A stretch of 36,364 nucleotides of DNA, from NCBI GenBank assembly GCA_002347645.1, contig DDYF01000045.1, forward strand, positions 1 through 36,364, in the 5' to 3' direction. The translations under genes and the position numbers were made by a program. The notes beneath the pieces are model-generated. The model saw nothing but the letters and a program-made list of their open reading frames with translations, had not been told where the DNA came from and did no database searches. Of the stretch, positions 15,950 to 23,749 are shown one piece after another. How positions within the stretch are numbered: the stretch's first letter is position 1; every line of letters begins with the position of its first letter. This stretch comes from Thermoleophilia bacterium UBA2241 (lineage in GTDB: Bacteria > Actinomycetota > Thermoleophilia > UBA2241).

Positions 15950-16773
15950 GGTCCCAGCGTAAGCCCCCGGTCACCCGTATCCGGTTCTGCCGCTTCGGTC
16001 GCTGGTTGGCGCCATCAGGCTCCTCGTGATTCATCAAGAGACCTTCTCGACACATCGATCTTGGGTGGGCAGGGCCGCACTCGGGGGATCCGCGGGTGGA
16101 ACCAACCCGCAGTGGGAGTACGGCCCCGCCCGTTCGGTGAAGCCTCCGCACGGCCAGAGTGGGGGAGTCTCTGCCAGCATGGGGAGGAGTGCTGGAAACC
16201 ATGCAGTGCTTCCCGATCTCGTAGACGTGTTGGCTAGAGGCGCGTCAGTCGCGCTCCTTGTCGCGGTCCTCACGACCACCTCGTGCTGCGACGCGCGATG
16301 TGCAGGCCGCAGCGCATCAGGCCCATGACGCACGCAATACGCGCCCTGCGTGACCGGGCCTCGCGAGGAACGATGCGCACCCATGCCTGCGAATCACGCG
16401 TCGCCGCTGCGGCCAGCGCGCAGGCCGCAAGGCGGCACGGCATCGAAAGGTGATTGTGCAGTCGTCGCGCTCCCGAAGTACTGTCCAGGGCGGCGTCAGC
16501 TATAGGACACTGCGACGGCACCTCCCGGGCGAGACCGTGCGCCGGCGCGCCTGCGTCCACGTCGCGCACGAGGACACGCACGCCGAAGAAGGCGATCAGG
16601 GCGCACACGACGAACGCGACCTCCCGCGCAGCGGCTCGCACCGCCGCTCCTGTGATTCTAGGACTGAGTCGTGTCTGGCGACCGTCGGTCATGAAACGAG
16701 CGACGCGTTCGTCTGAGCCCTGCCGGGTGGCCGTGACGTGGCGTTGATCAGATCGATCGCCGGAGATCGTCGC
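15950..16773. other. About 0.8 kb with no convincing gene
   Basis: Several overlapping open frames exist, but none has recognisable domains or a good ribosome-binding site. The best is a minus-strand frame 16270-16692 whose N-terminal third could form one membrane helix (EVAFVVCALIAFFGVRVLVR) followed by a low-complexity basic stretch. I do not call it as a gene. The region may be decayed accessory DNA. Confidence 0.5.
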
Positions 16774-17703
16774 TCAGACAATGACGACCGCCGCCTTGCC
16801 CAAGGTGCCAGCGAACTCGGCGAACGCCCGAGGCACCTCATCGAGCGCGTACGTGCGTGTGATCGGCACGCGCAGGAGGCGCTGAGCGACGACCGCCGCG
16901 AGCCCGTTGAGCGCCGGCTCGGCCGGCTCGGCCATGACGGCGACGGCGGTGAGGTCGCGCCCCGCGAACTGGTCGTGGCCGAGGCCGAGCGTCGTGGCGA
17001 GCCGGCCTCCGGGCACGATCAGGTCGGCGAGCACGGTGGCGTCCCCGGCGAAGTGGAGCACGGCGTCCACGCCGCCCGGGCGCAGGGCACGCACCTGCAG
17101 GCCGACGCCAGTAACGTAGTCGACCACGTCGGAGGCACCTAGGTCGCGGACGAAGTCCTCGGCCTCGCCAGGCCGCGCCGTAGCGATGACCTGCGTGCCG
17201 CGTCGCGTCGCCAGCTGGACGCCGAACGACCCCACCCCGCCGGTAGCGCCGGAGATCAGCACGACCTGGCCGGCCCGAGGCTCGATGGCCGAAACCGAGG
17301 CGAGCGCCGCCAGGCCAGCGACGCCGAGCGCTCCGGCCTGCACGGCGTCCATCCCCCTGGGGATGAGCGCCACACCCGTGGCCTCCGGTACGGTGACCAG
17401 TTCGGCGAACCCACCTTCGGCGAGCACCGTCTTGGCCACGACGCCGAACACGGCGTCGCCGGCGGCGAAGAGCTTCGCCCCCTCGCCGAGAGCTTCCACC
17501 GTGCCCGCGAAGTCGCGGCCGAGAATCACCGGGAAGCGGTGCTCCATCATCCCCTTCGCCATGCCACCCGCCACGGACAGGTCGAAGGCGTTCAGCGACG
17601 ACGCCCGCACGCGCACAAGCAACTCGCCGGGCCCCGGCTTGGGCTCGGGCACGTCGCGGAGCACCGGGGGCGAACCATAGGCCTCTGTCACCACTGCACG
17701 CAT
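16774..17703 (-). CDS. Medium-chain dehydrogenase/reductase (quinone oxidoreductase-like)
   Basis: 309-aa NADP-dependent oxidoreductase of the MDR superfamily. The GroES-like N-terminal domain shows VLRDVPEPKPGPGELLVRVR, NAFDLSVAGG and ILGRDFAGTVEALG. The Rossmann domain has the nucleotide-binding VLISGATGGVGSFGVQLA and then VIATAR. No structural zinc-finger cysteines are present, placing it with zeta-crystallin/quinone reductase-type enzymes rather than zinc alcohol dehydrogenases. ATG 17703 has GGAGGT upstream. Substrate unknown; no operon partner is obvious. Confidence 0.88.
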   Translation of the reverse strand: MRAVVTEAYGSPPVLRDVPEPKPGPGELLVRVRASSLNAFDLSVAGGMAKGMMEHRFPVILGRDFAGTVEALGEGAKLFAAGDAVFGVVAKTVLAEGGFAELVTVPEATGVALIPRGMDAVQAGALGVAGLAALASVSAIEPRAGQVVLISGATGGVGSFGVQLATRRGTQVIATARPGEAEDFVRDLGASDVVDYVTGVGLQVRALRPGGVDAVLHFAGDATVLADLIVPGGRLATTLGLGHDQFAGRDLTAVAVMAEPAEPALNGLAAVVAQRLLRVPITRTYALDEVPRAFAEFAGTLGKAAVVIV

Positions 17704-17905
17704 CGCACTACCTCCAGTCAGTCAATCTGGGTTCCCGTCTCTCGTGGCCAGACGTGGTGCCGCCGCGCGGAGTCACGTCTGCGTCCCCGCGGCATCGCCT
17801 CCTCGGCGTCGGCCGCCGGCTCTGCCGTGCCGCGGCCAACCCCCGGGGGGAGCGAGACGGGTTGCTGGTACTCACCGTGTCCCGCGGGGTCAGAGCCTTC
17901 ATCAG

Positions 17906-18388
17906 CTACGGCCGCATGCGTAGCACCGGCGGCGGGAAGTGCGACGACCTGGGCGGTGTGCCGGGCAACGACTTGGCGACCCGCCCCGAGACCAGCGCCA
18001 TGATTCCGAGTGAGATCTCGCCGACGAGTGGGAATGGCAGGAGGACGGGCATGGGACGTACGGGATCATCGATGCGCCTGTAGCTGACCCCGCCGTCGCG
18101 GAGCTCGATGTAGCCGACGGGCGCGACCTGCACGCCGCCGCCCTGACCATAGCCGACGTGGTCTCCGCCGCCGACGTCGTGCTTCTTGCGCCCCAATCCG
18201 CGAGCGCCGCCAACGCCGTAGCGAACTCGCGCGACCGGCACGACCGTCACGCCATCCCTCTCGACGGGGGCGCCGAACACCGTCTGGGCCGACGCCGTGC
18301 CGCCGAGCGCTTCGACGAGCTTGCTGAACTTGTCGTCGGCCGCGCCAGCCTGAGCCTCGCGTTTAGCCTCTTCCGTTGCATCCGCCAT
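17906..18388 (-). CDS. GerW-family (YtfJ-type) sporulation-protein homologue
   Basis: 160-aa protein of the GerW/YtfJ family. The diagnostic core is present: TVFGAPVERDGVTVVPVARV, then a Gly-rich YGVGGARGLGRKK and GYGQGGGVQVAPVGYIEL. A C-terminal hydrophobic stretch (VLLPFPLVGEISLGIMALV) follows. In Bacillus, GerW is needed for spore germination, but homologues are widespread in non-sporulating Actinomycetota, so spore formation cannot be concluded. The start has AAGGGAGAG just upstream. Confidence 0.82.
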   Translation of the reverse strand: MADATEEAKREAQAGAADDKFSKLVEALGGTASAQTVFGAPVERDGVTVVPVARVRYGVGGARGLGRKKHDVGGGDHVGYGQGGGVQVAPVGYIELRDGGVSYRRIDDPVRPMPVLLPFPLVGEISLGIMALVSGRVAKSLPGTPPRSSHFPPPVLRMRP

Positions 18389-18564
18389 GGTCTCTCCCTT
18401 GCCGTGTGCACTGCCGCGACACGCGGCAGCTGCTGACGCTCAAATGACTAAGCCCCATTCGTTGGCCCAATGCCTCCCAATCCGGGGGCACGCCTGCTTG
18501 AGCTTCGTGCGGTAAGCACGGCTGCCCCTTTCCTTGCGCCAGCCGTCAAGGGAAACGACCAGCA

Positions 18565-18815
18565 TCAGCGGCGCACGGCCATCGTGCCGTTGCGGAAGGT
18601 GGCCAGGTACGCGAAGCGCTGTCCGACCGAAGAGAAGCGCGCGTCGGCGCGCGGCCCCCACTCCGGAGCTCCTCGGCAACCATCTGAGCCGACGCAAGGA
18701 CGACATGCCGGCCGTCACGGAGATTCCGGCGACGGCCGACGATCCGACCCGTCGCATCCACCTCAGCGAACTGCCGAGTGCCTGGAGCGAGAGTGAGGAC
18801 GCGGAGCGTCAGCAT
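18565..18815 (-). pseudogene. Small frame-shifted gene coupled to the RDD protein
   Basis: ATG 18815 overlaps the stop of the upstream RDD gene and reads MLTLRVLTLAPGTRQFAEVD, continuing to VAEELRSG. At the C-run 18655-18659 (G-run on the coding strand) the plausible protein leaves this frame. One extra G would continue it as PRADARFSSVGQRFAYLATF and on to RNGTMAVRR and a stop at 18565. The original frame instead runs into low-complexity Arg/Ser/Pro. A 1-nt deletion, or an assembly error, is the simplest reading. A further 41-aa frame (18440-18565) starts at a TGATG overlap but is unsupported. Family not recognised. Confidence 0.4.
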
Positions 18816-19846
18816 GGGCCACAGGCGCTCGCGCGCACACGGAGCCGCGAACGCACCTCACGGGCGAACGCCCGGACGTCGGCATCCGAGTCTTGCGCCA
18901 TGAAGTCGAGGAACGGAAGCGGACGTGGGTCGTCGACCTCCGCGAACGCTTCGATTGCCAAGCGGCGCTCGTCACCGCGCCAGTCGACGACCGCGGTCCT
19001 GAGGCTGGCAAGCGACTCCTCATCGGCGGCGAACACGAGGCGCCAGAGTGCATCGAAGCGCCGTCCCCGGTCGGCGGAATAGAGCATCGGCCCTGGAGCG
19101 AGTTCATGGGCCTCGCCGCGCGCCGTCACCTCGTTGATGTAGTGCTCGCAGTAGGGGCAGACGACCTCGTCGGGCCTCACCGGGGCATCGCAGCACGGAC
19201 AGGGGTCGAGAGCGCCGCCGCGCTTCGCGGCGCCGCATCCGCCGAACGCGGTGATGCCGGTATCCGGCCAAGTGAAGTCGCGCGCCGCGAGGGCGCCAGC
19301 CGGCGCACGGCTCGTGTCGAGGCCGGTCGCTGGCCTGCAGCCGTCATCGACGTGCAGGACCGCCTCCGGCGTTTCGATGACGACCATGGTCTTCGCGGCG
19401 CGGTCGCCGTAGCGCTGGCGGTGCGATGAGGAGGTGATGGCGATTAGCCCCGGGAGCGACAAGAACACGTAGTCCACAAGCCGCATGACCGTGCGCACGA
19501 CAGCGGCGAGAACGCCGCAGCGCTGCCCATCGCTCACGCGCACGATGCGCATGCCCAACAGGCGCTTGCCAACGGTGGTCCCGAAGCAGCCCTCGGCGAT
19601 CACGTAGTAGGCGAAGAACGCCGTCAGCAGGAGCACACCACGCGACCGAACCGGCCTGACGTGCCCGAAGACAAGCGTCGTGACCACGCTAGTCACGAGT
19701 CCGGCGTCGAAGACGAACTCGGCGCCGCGCAGGAGAGGCCCCTGCGGCACGATGCGCGTCCCGGGCCGGGAGCCCGGGAGTGTTCCCTGCGGCGGCCACG
19801 CCGTCGGGGCCCTCAGGTGGTGCTCCCGCCGTCTGGTACGATTCAT
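18809..19846 (-). CDS. RDD-family membrane protein with zinc ribbon and HEAT-like tail
   Basis: 345 aa. The N-terminal half is an RDD domain: hydrophobic segments near residues 45-65 and 72-88, the characteristic CFGTTVGKRLLGMRIVRVSD, then a third segment (YVFLSLPGLIAI). The middle has a rubredoxin/zinc-ribbon-like pair, CPCCDAPVRPDEVVCPYC. The C-terminal about 90 residues resemble a HEAT-type helical repeat (SLRTAVVDWRGDERRLAIEA, FAEVDDPRPLPFLDFMAQD). RDD proteins are poorly characterised, with some acting as Na+/H+ antiporters. It is divergent from the MarR gene with only 24 nt between starts, suggesting shared regulation. Confidence 0.75.
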   Translation of the reverse strand: MNRTRRREHHLRAPTAWPPQGTLPGSRPGTRIVPQGPLLRGAEFVFDAGLVTSVVTTLVFGHVRPVRSRGVLLLTAFFAYYVIAEGCFGTTVGKRLLGMRIVRVSDGQRCGVLAAVVRTVMRLVDYVFLSLPGLIAITSSSHRQRYGDRAAKTMVVIETPEAVLHVDDGCRPATGLDTSRAPAGALAARDFTWPDTGITAFGGCGAAKRGGALDPCPCCDAPVRPDEVVCPYCEHYINEVTARGEAHELAPGPMLYSADRGRRFDALWRLVFAADEESLASLRTAVVDWRGDERRLAIEAFAEVDDPRPLPFLDFMAQDSDADVRAFAREVRSRLRVRASACGPC

Positions 19847-19870
19847 GCCAACCGAAAGACCGAGGGGGAC

Positions 19871-20353
19871 ATGCGTCCGAATCGCACGTCACAATCCACG
19901 CGCGCGCACCTCGTCACTCGCTTCCTCGAGCTGATCGAAGCCATCCTGGGCTCCTCGCCAGACGAGGAGTGGATTGAGATCCTGAACAGCCTCGAGCTCG
20001 CCGAGCTCACGAAGCCCCAACTGATCGCTCTCCTGCATCTGCGCCGTGGTGCGGCGCGCATGTCGGACGTGGCCGCGCACCTGCGCGTGAGCCACTCCTC
20101 GGCGACGGCGCTCATCGACCGCCTGGCGCTCAAGGGGCTCGTGGAGCGCGCGCACGACGACGCCGATCGACGCCAGGTGCTGTGCCGCCTCACTGCTCCC
20201 GGCCGCGATCGCATCGAAGCACTGTGGTCGAGTGGGCGGCGCCAGTTCGGGGACATGGCTGAGCAACTCACGCTTGACGACCTGCGCACCGTTGTGGCCG
20301 CGATGGAGGTCCTCGCAGGCGCCGCGCGGCGCGTCGCCGACGCCCGGGCCTGA
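19871..20353 (+). CDS. MarR-family transcriptional regulator
   Basis: 160-aa winged-helix regulator. The core shows RMSDVAAHLRVSHSSATALI (recognition helix), DRLALKGLVERAHDDADRR (wing) and VLCRLTAPGRDRIEAL. An N-terminal dimerisation helix begins VTRFLELIEAILGSS. ATG 19871 follows GAGGGGGAC; the frame is open further upstream, but that overlaps the divergent RDD gene. It may control the divergent RDD gene and itself; the AT-rich stretch after the gene (20445-20470) may be another target. Confidence 0.9.
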   Translation: MRPNRTSQSTRAHLVTRFLELIEAILGSSPDEEWIEILNSLELAELTKPQLIALLHLRRGAARMSDVAAHLRVSHSSATALIDRLALKGLVERAHDDADRRQVLCRLTAPGRDRIEALWSSGRRQFGDMAEQLTLDDLRTVVAAMEVLAGAARRVADARA

Positions 20354-20433
20354 GCCGCCAGTACCGCCCTCGGCTGAGCCCCCGCTCGACCACCGCTTCC
20401 CTCGCGCTGCCATCGCCTCATCCCACGGTTCGC

Positions 20434-20466
20434 TTGTCATGTCGTCAATATGATATGAAATATACT
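20434..20466 (+). promoter_or_regulatory. AT-rich promoter-like stretch upstream of the YidC gene
   Basis: Around 20440-20470 the composition drops sharply from the GC-rich background and contains TATGAT (20449-20454) and TATACT (20461-20466), both good -10 hexamers, with TTGTCA (20434-20439) upstream. No pair has ideal 16-18-bp spacing. It is the only promoter-like region before the insertase gene. Confidence 0.4.
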
Positions 20467-20555
20467 GTCCTAATGAACCGTCAACTACAAGCTGCCCGTG
20501 TCGGGCACCGCGCAATCAATCCCCAGTGCGAAGGCGAGGGGCGGGTGGCGCTGTC

Positions 20556-21377
20556 GTGAGCACCGTGCTCGGACCCCTCATCCACCTCCTGCAGGCGGTA
20601 CTCGACGGCCTCCGCGCCATCGGGCTGCCGTGGGGCGTGGCCATCGTCGGAATGACGGTGATCGTGCGCCTCCTCCTGCTCCCGCTCGCCGTCAAGCAGC
20701 AGCGGGCGGCCCAGCAGATGCAGGCGCTTCAGCCTCGGCTCAAGGAGTTGCAGGCGCGCCACAAGAAGGACCGCGACGCCCTGCAGCGCGAGACAATGGC
20801 CCTCTACCAGGAGGCCAAGGTCAATCCTCTGGCGAGCCTTCTCCCACTGCTCATCCAGATGCCCGTGTTCCTGGCGCTGTACTACTCCATCACGCAGACC
20901 CATGCTCTGGATACGGCGGCGTTTCTCTGGCTGCCCGCGCTGGGCATGCCGGATCCCACCTACGCCTTGCTCGCGATCTACGTGGCGACGCAGCTCGTCT
21001 CGACGCGCCTCTCGTTCACGCCGGAGACGCCGTCCCAGCAACGCTGGATGATGGGGCTCCTGCCGCTCGTCATGGTGCTGTTCCTGATGCACTTCCCGGC
21101 CGGGCTCTTCGTCTACTGGGTGACGAGCAACCTGTGGACGATCGCGCAGCAGATCGCGCTGCGCCGCTGGGCGCCTCCCCTGCGACCGGCCCTGGCGGTT
21201 GGCACCGAGCACGATGAGGGGGCGCCACAGCCGACTACGAAGGCGAAGCGCAGGCGCTCGGGGAACCCCCGGGCGGCGACGAAGACCCGCGGGTCGGACG
21301 CTCATGCGAAGCGATCTTCGAGGGATGCGGCGCGAGCCCTCCGGGCCGCAGCAGACGCCGCACACCGACCAGGATAG
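20556..21377 (+). CDS. YidC/Oxa1-family membrane protein insertase
   Basis: About 273-aa insertase that places proteins into the cytoplasmic membrane. It shows the family order: a first helix (PWGVAIVGMTVIVRLLLLPL), an amphipathic basic loop (QQRAAQQMQALQPRLKELQA), the hallmark LASLLPLLIQMPVFLALYYS, and later helices ending VTSNLWTIAQQIAL. The C-terminal tail is strongly basic (KAKRRRSGNP and onward), as in ribosome-binding YidC forms. No large periplasmic domain is present, consistent with Gram-positive-type YidC. GTG 20556 was chosen; the frame is also open from 20526. The gene is not in the usual rpmH-rnpA context, so this may be a second copy. Confidence 0.88.
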   Translation: MSTVLGPLIHLLQAVLDGLRAIGLPWGVAIVGMTVIVRLLLLPLAVKQQRAAQQMQALQPRLKELQARHKKDRDALQRETMALYQEAKVNPLASLLPLLIQMPVFLALYYSITQTHALDTAAFLWLPALGMPDPTYALLAIYVATQLVSTRLSFTPETPSQQRWMMGLLPLVMVLFLMHFPAGLFVYWVTSNLWTIAQQIALRRWAPPLRPALAVGTEHDEGAPQPTTKAKRRRSGNPRAATKTRGSDAHAKRSSRDAARALRAAADAAHRPG

Positions 21378-21423
21378 CGACGCCTGCTCGGGCCCCTGGA
21401 GGATGAAGTCGGCGATGGCCCGT

Positions 21424-21452
21424 TTGACAGCACACGGTCCAAACGGTAATGT
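21424..21452 (+). promoter_or_regulatory. Sigma-70-type promoter of the TetR operon
   Basis: A perfect TTGACA (21424-21429), a 17-bp spacer and TAATGT (21447-21452) form a strong housekeeping-type promoter. The predicted transcription start, near 21459, falls inside the palindromic operator that follows. Confidence 0.7.
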
Positions 21453-21455
21453 TTC

Positions 21456-21485
21456 GGATGCTTACCGACCGGTCGGTAAGCATCC
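21456..21485. promoter_or_regulatory. Perfect 30-bp palindromic operator
   Basis: GGATGCTTACCGACC (21456-21470) is followed immediately by its exact reverse complement (21471-21485). It starts 3 bp after the -10 element and ends before AAGGGAGG of the TetR gene. Position and symmetry fit an autorepression site for the adjacent TetR regulator; the ACCGACCGGTCGGT centre is typical of TetR-family operators. Confidence 0.75.
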
Positions 21486-21503
21486 CTAAGGGAGGTGTCT
21501 CCG

Positions 21504-22124
21504 GTGGCGGTACTCAGCAGGCAACTGGCGGTCCACGCAGACACGCGACAGCGCATCCTCGATACAGCCCGTCGTCTGTTCTCCGATGACGGCTATCTCG
21601 GCGTGTCCATGAACGACATCGCGAGACACCTAGGCATCACGAAGGCCGCGCTCTACCATCACTTCAAGGGCAAGGCCGCGATCTACGGAGCGGTGCTCGA
21701 TGACGCGTTCTCGGGGCTACGGGCCCAGGTCGCCGAAGCCCTCGAGCAGAAGAGCGCCGAAGGCCGACTGCGCAGGCTCATCGGCAACTACATCGAGTTC
21801 GGGCTTCGCGAGAAGAGCCTCGTCAACATCGTCGTCACGAAGCTCCCCCCCGACGAGCCGGCGATCCGCGAGCGTGTTGTGCGCTTCAGAGAGGAACTAG
21901 CCGACCAGGTGCGGCCGATCGTGGAACAGAACCTCGTGAAGGGTGACTTCGCTCAGGCAGGCGATGCGCGCTTCATGACCTCCCTGCTCATGTGGATGAT
22001 GGATGGCCTGCTCATGGAGTGCTCCCTGTTCGACAGAGTGGTCGACGCAGCGAAGATCGCGGACCACATCCTCGCTGTACTGCGTCTGCCCTGTCTCCCT
22101 CTCGCCGACGCACCGGCACGTTGA
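21504..22124 (+). CDS. TetR/AcrR-family transcriptional repressor
   Basis: About 206 aa. The N-terminal helix-turn-helix is canonical: TRQRILDTARRLFSDDGYLG, then SMNDIARHLGITKAALYHHF and KGKAAIY. The C-terminal ligand domain is helical and ends in a likely dimer interface. GTG 21504 was preferred because AAGGGAGG (21488-21495) gives proper spacing; GTG 21495 overlaps the Shine-Dalgarno. It is the first gene of an operon with an acyltransferase, a patatin and a radical SAM protein, so it probably senses a lipid or acyl-CoA-like ligand (inference). Confidence 0.93.
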   Translation: MAVLSRQLAVHADTRQRILDTARRLFSDDGYLGVSMNDIARHLGITKAALYHHFKGKAAIYGAVLDDAFSGLRAQVAEALEQKSAEGRLRRLIGNYIEFGLREKSLVNIVVTKLPPDEPAIRERVVRFREELADQVRPIVEQNLVKGDFAQAGDARFMTSLLMWMMDGLLMECSLFDRVVDAAKIADHILAVLRLPCLPLADAPAR

Positions 22125-22804
22125 CCTCGGACGCTCAATCGGCAGGCGGCGGCGGGAGCTCGAGGCTCTCGCCCTACACGATCACGGCTCTCACCGCGAG
22201 GCTGGTCTTCGGCACTGCCTTCCGTCTCGAGGTCGTCTCGCCGGAGCGCATCCCAGCGCAGGGTCCCCTTGTGATCGTGGCCAACCACGAGAGCTACCTC
22301 GACGGGCCCCTCCTGATGTCGGTCTTCAGCAGAAGGCATCTGACCTTCTTCTCGGCCGCCTACCTGTTCGAGCAGCCCGCCACAGGATGGGCGCTCCGCC
22401 GCCTGGGCGCGCTCCCCGTCAATGCGCAGGGCAGCAATCTCGACAGTCTGAAGAAGGCGATAGCGATCCTCAAAGGGGGCGGAACGATGGCCATCTTCCC
22501 CGGAGGCGGGATCGCCCGCGATGAGGTCCTCGGCGGGGCCGCATACGTGGCGCTGAAGGCCAATGCGCCGGTCCTGCCTCTGCAGATCGAGGGCACGAAC
22601 GAAGCGCTTCCGCCCGGCGAGAAGCTACCCCACTTCGCCCCGATCACGGTGCGCGTCGGCACACTCGTGCCCGCCTCCGAGATGGCCAACGGCTGTGCCG
22701 ACACGAGGAACGCCGTCGCCGAGGGCACGAGGATGCTCGCGCGGGTCCTCGCCGGGACCCGGCCAGCCTGGCGTGACATCTGCAGACGGACGGTCGACGG
22801 ATAG
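22121..22804 (+). CDS. PlsC-like lysophospholipid acyltransferase
   Basis: About 227-aa membrane-associated acyltransferase, probably acylating the sn-2 position of lysophosphatidate or a related lipid. The catalytic HX4D motif is intact (NHESYLDG; H56, D61). The third motif, normally FPEG, reads FPGGG (126-130), so the usual acidic residue is replaced by glycine. QIEGTNEALPPGE provides the fourth block. TTG 22121 overlaps the TetR stop (TTGA) and is the only reasonable start; later ATG codons fall after the catalytic motif. The motif change hints at altered acceptor specificity. Confidence 0.85.
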   Translation: MTSDAQSAGGGGSSRLSPYTITALTARLVFGTAFRLEVVSPERIPAQGPLVIVANHESYLDGPLLMSVFSRRHLTFFSAAYLFEQPATGWALRRLGALPVNAQGSNLDSLKKAIAILKGGGTMAIFPGGGIARDEVLGGAAYVALKANAPVLPLQIEGTNEALPPGEKLPHFAPITVRVGTLVPASEMANGCADTRNAVAEGTRMLARVLAGTRPAWRDICRRTVDG

Positions 22805-22817
22805 TGGTCGGGATAGC

Positions 22818-23726
22818 GTGAACGCGGAGGGCCTCGGACTCGCGCTTGGCAGCGGCAGTGCCCGCGGGCTGGCGCACATCGGCGTGCTCAAGGTGTTCGA
22901 GCGCGAGGGTCTGCCAATCGACCTGATCGCGGGCACCAGCATCGGGGCCTTGATCGGCGGCGCTTACGCGATCGGTATGACAGCTCAGGAGATCGAGGCA
23001 ATCGCCCTCTCGACGAACATCAGGCGGTTGGTTTCCCTGTTCGACGTCGCCCGTCCCACCAAGGCCCTGGTGAACGGCCGCAAGGTCGAGAAGTTCATCC
23101 GCGAGATCGCTGGCGGGATGACGTTCGCCGATACGACGCTGCCCTTCGCCTGCGTCGCCGTGGACGTCACCAGTGAACGGCAGGTCGTGCTGCAAGAGGG
23201 CGATCTCGCCAGTGCAATACGGGCGAGCATCTCGACACCCGTTCTCTTCGCGCCGCTGGAGCGGAACGGACAGCTGCTGGTGGACGGGGCCGTGCTCAAC
23301 TCGGTCCCGGTCGATGTAGCCAGACGGATGGGGGCTGACGTGGTGATCGCCGTCACCAACCACGGCGTCCCGAGTAGCGAGGTGCCCGTCTACCTCAACG
23401 ACCGAGGCGCAGCGCCCCTCGAGGACGGGAGGCCTGTGACGAGGGGCTTCACCGCGAGTGTTTCCTCGCGAGCGGTGTCCCTGGTCAAAGACAGGCTGCG
23501 CTCGCCGTCCGTCTATCAGCACGCAACATGCTCACTCGACCTCATGGTCCGCGAGCTCGCCGAACCGCGGCTGAGGGCGGCCGATCTCGTGATCGCCCCC
23601 CAGGTCGACGGTGTGACGTCGTATAGCTTCCACGAGGCTGAGCGGATCATCGCGGTGGGTGAGCAAGCCGCCGAGGCCGCCGTCGGCGGCATCCGGAGGC
23701 TCTTGGCAGCCAGACGGGTTCCGTAA
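22818..23726 (+). CDS. Patatin-like phospholipase (RssA type)
   Basis: 302-aa serine hydrolase. The oxyanion-hole motif GSGSARG (11-17), nucleophile motif GTSIG (S41) and catalytic DGA (D156 in LLVDGAVLNSVP) are all present, so an active Ser-Asp lipase or esterase is expected. GTG 22818 gives the usual short N-terminus before the oxyanion motif; its ribosome-binding site is weak, and the gene lies 13 nt after plsC, suggesting coupling. Together with the acyltransferase it could deacylate and reacylate membrane lipids. Confidence 0.9.
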   Translation: MNAEGLGLALGSGSARGLAHIGVLKVFEREGLPIDLIAGTSIGALIGGAYAIGMTAQEIEAIALSTNIRRLVSLFDVARPTKALVNGRKVEKFIREIAGGMTFADTTLPFACVAVDVTSERQVVLQEGDLASAIRASISTPVLFAPLERNGQLLVDGAVLNSVPVDVARRMGADVVIAVTNHGVPSSEVPVYLNDRGAAPLEDGRPVTRGFTASVSSRAVSLVKDRLRSPSVYQHATCSLDLMVRELAEPRLRAADLVIAPQVDGVTSYSFHEAERIIAVGEQAAEAAVGGIRRLLAARRVP

Positions 23727-23749
23727 CCAAGCCAGAGGAGGCACCGACG

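Noticed and set aside
16270..16692. Small minus-strand membrane protein
   Set aside because: One plausible hydrophobic segment only; no ribosome-binding site, low-complexity basic remainder, and no coupling to neighbours.
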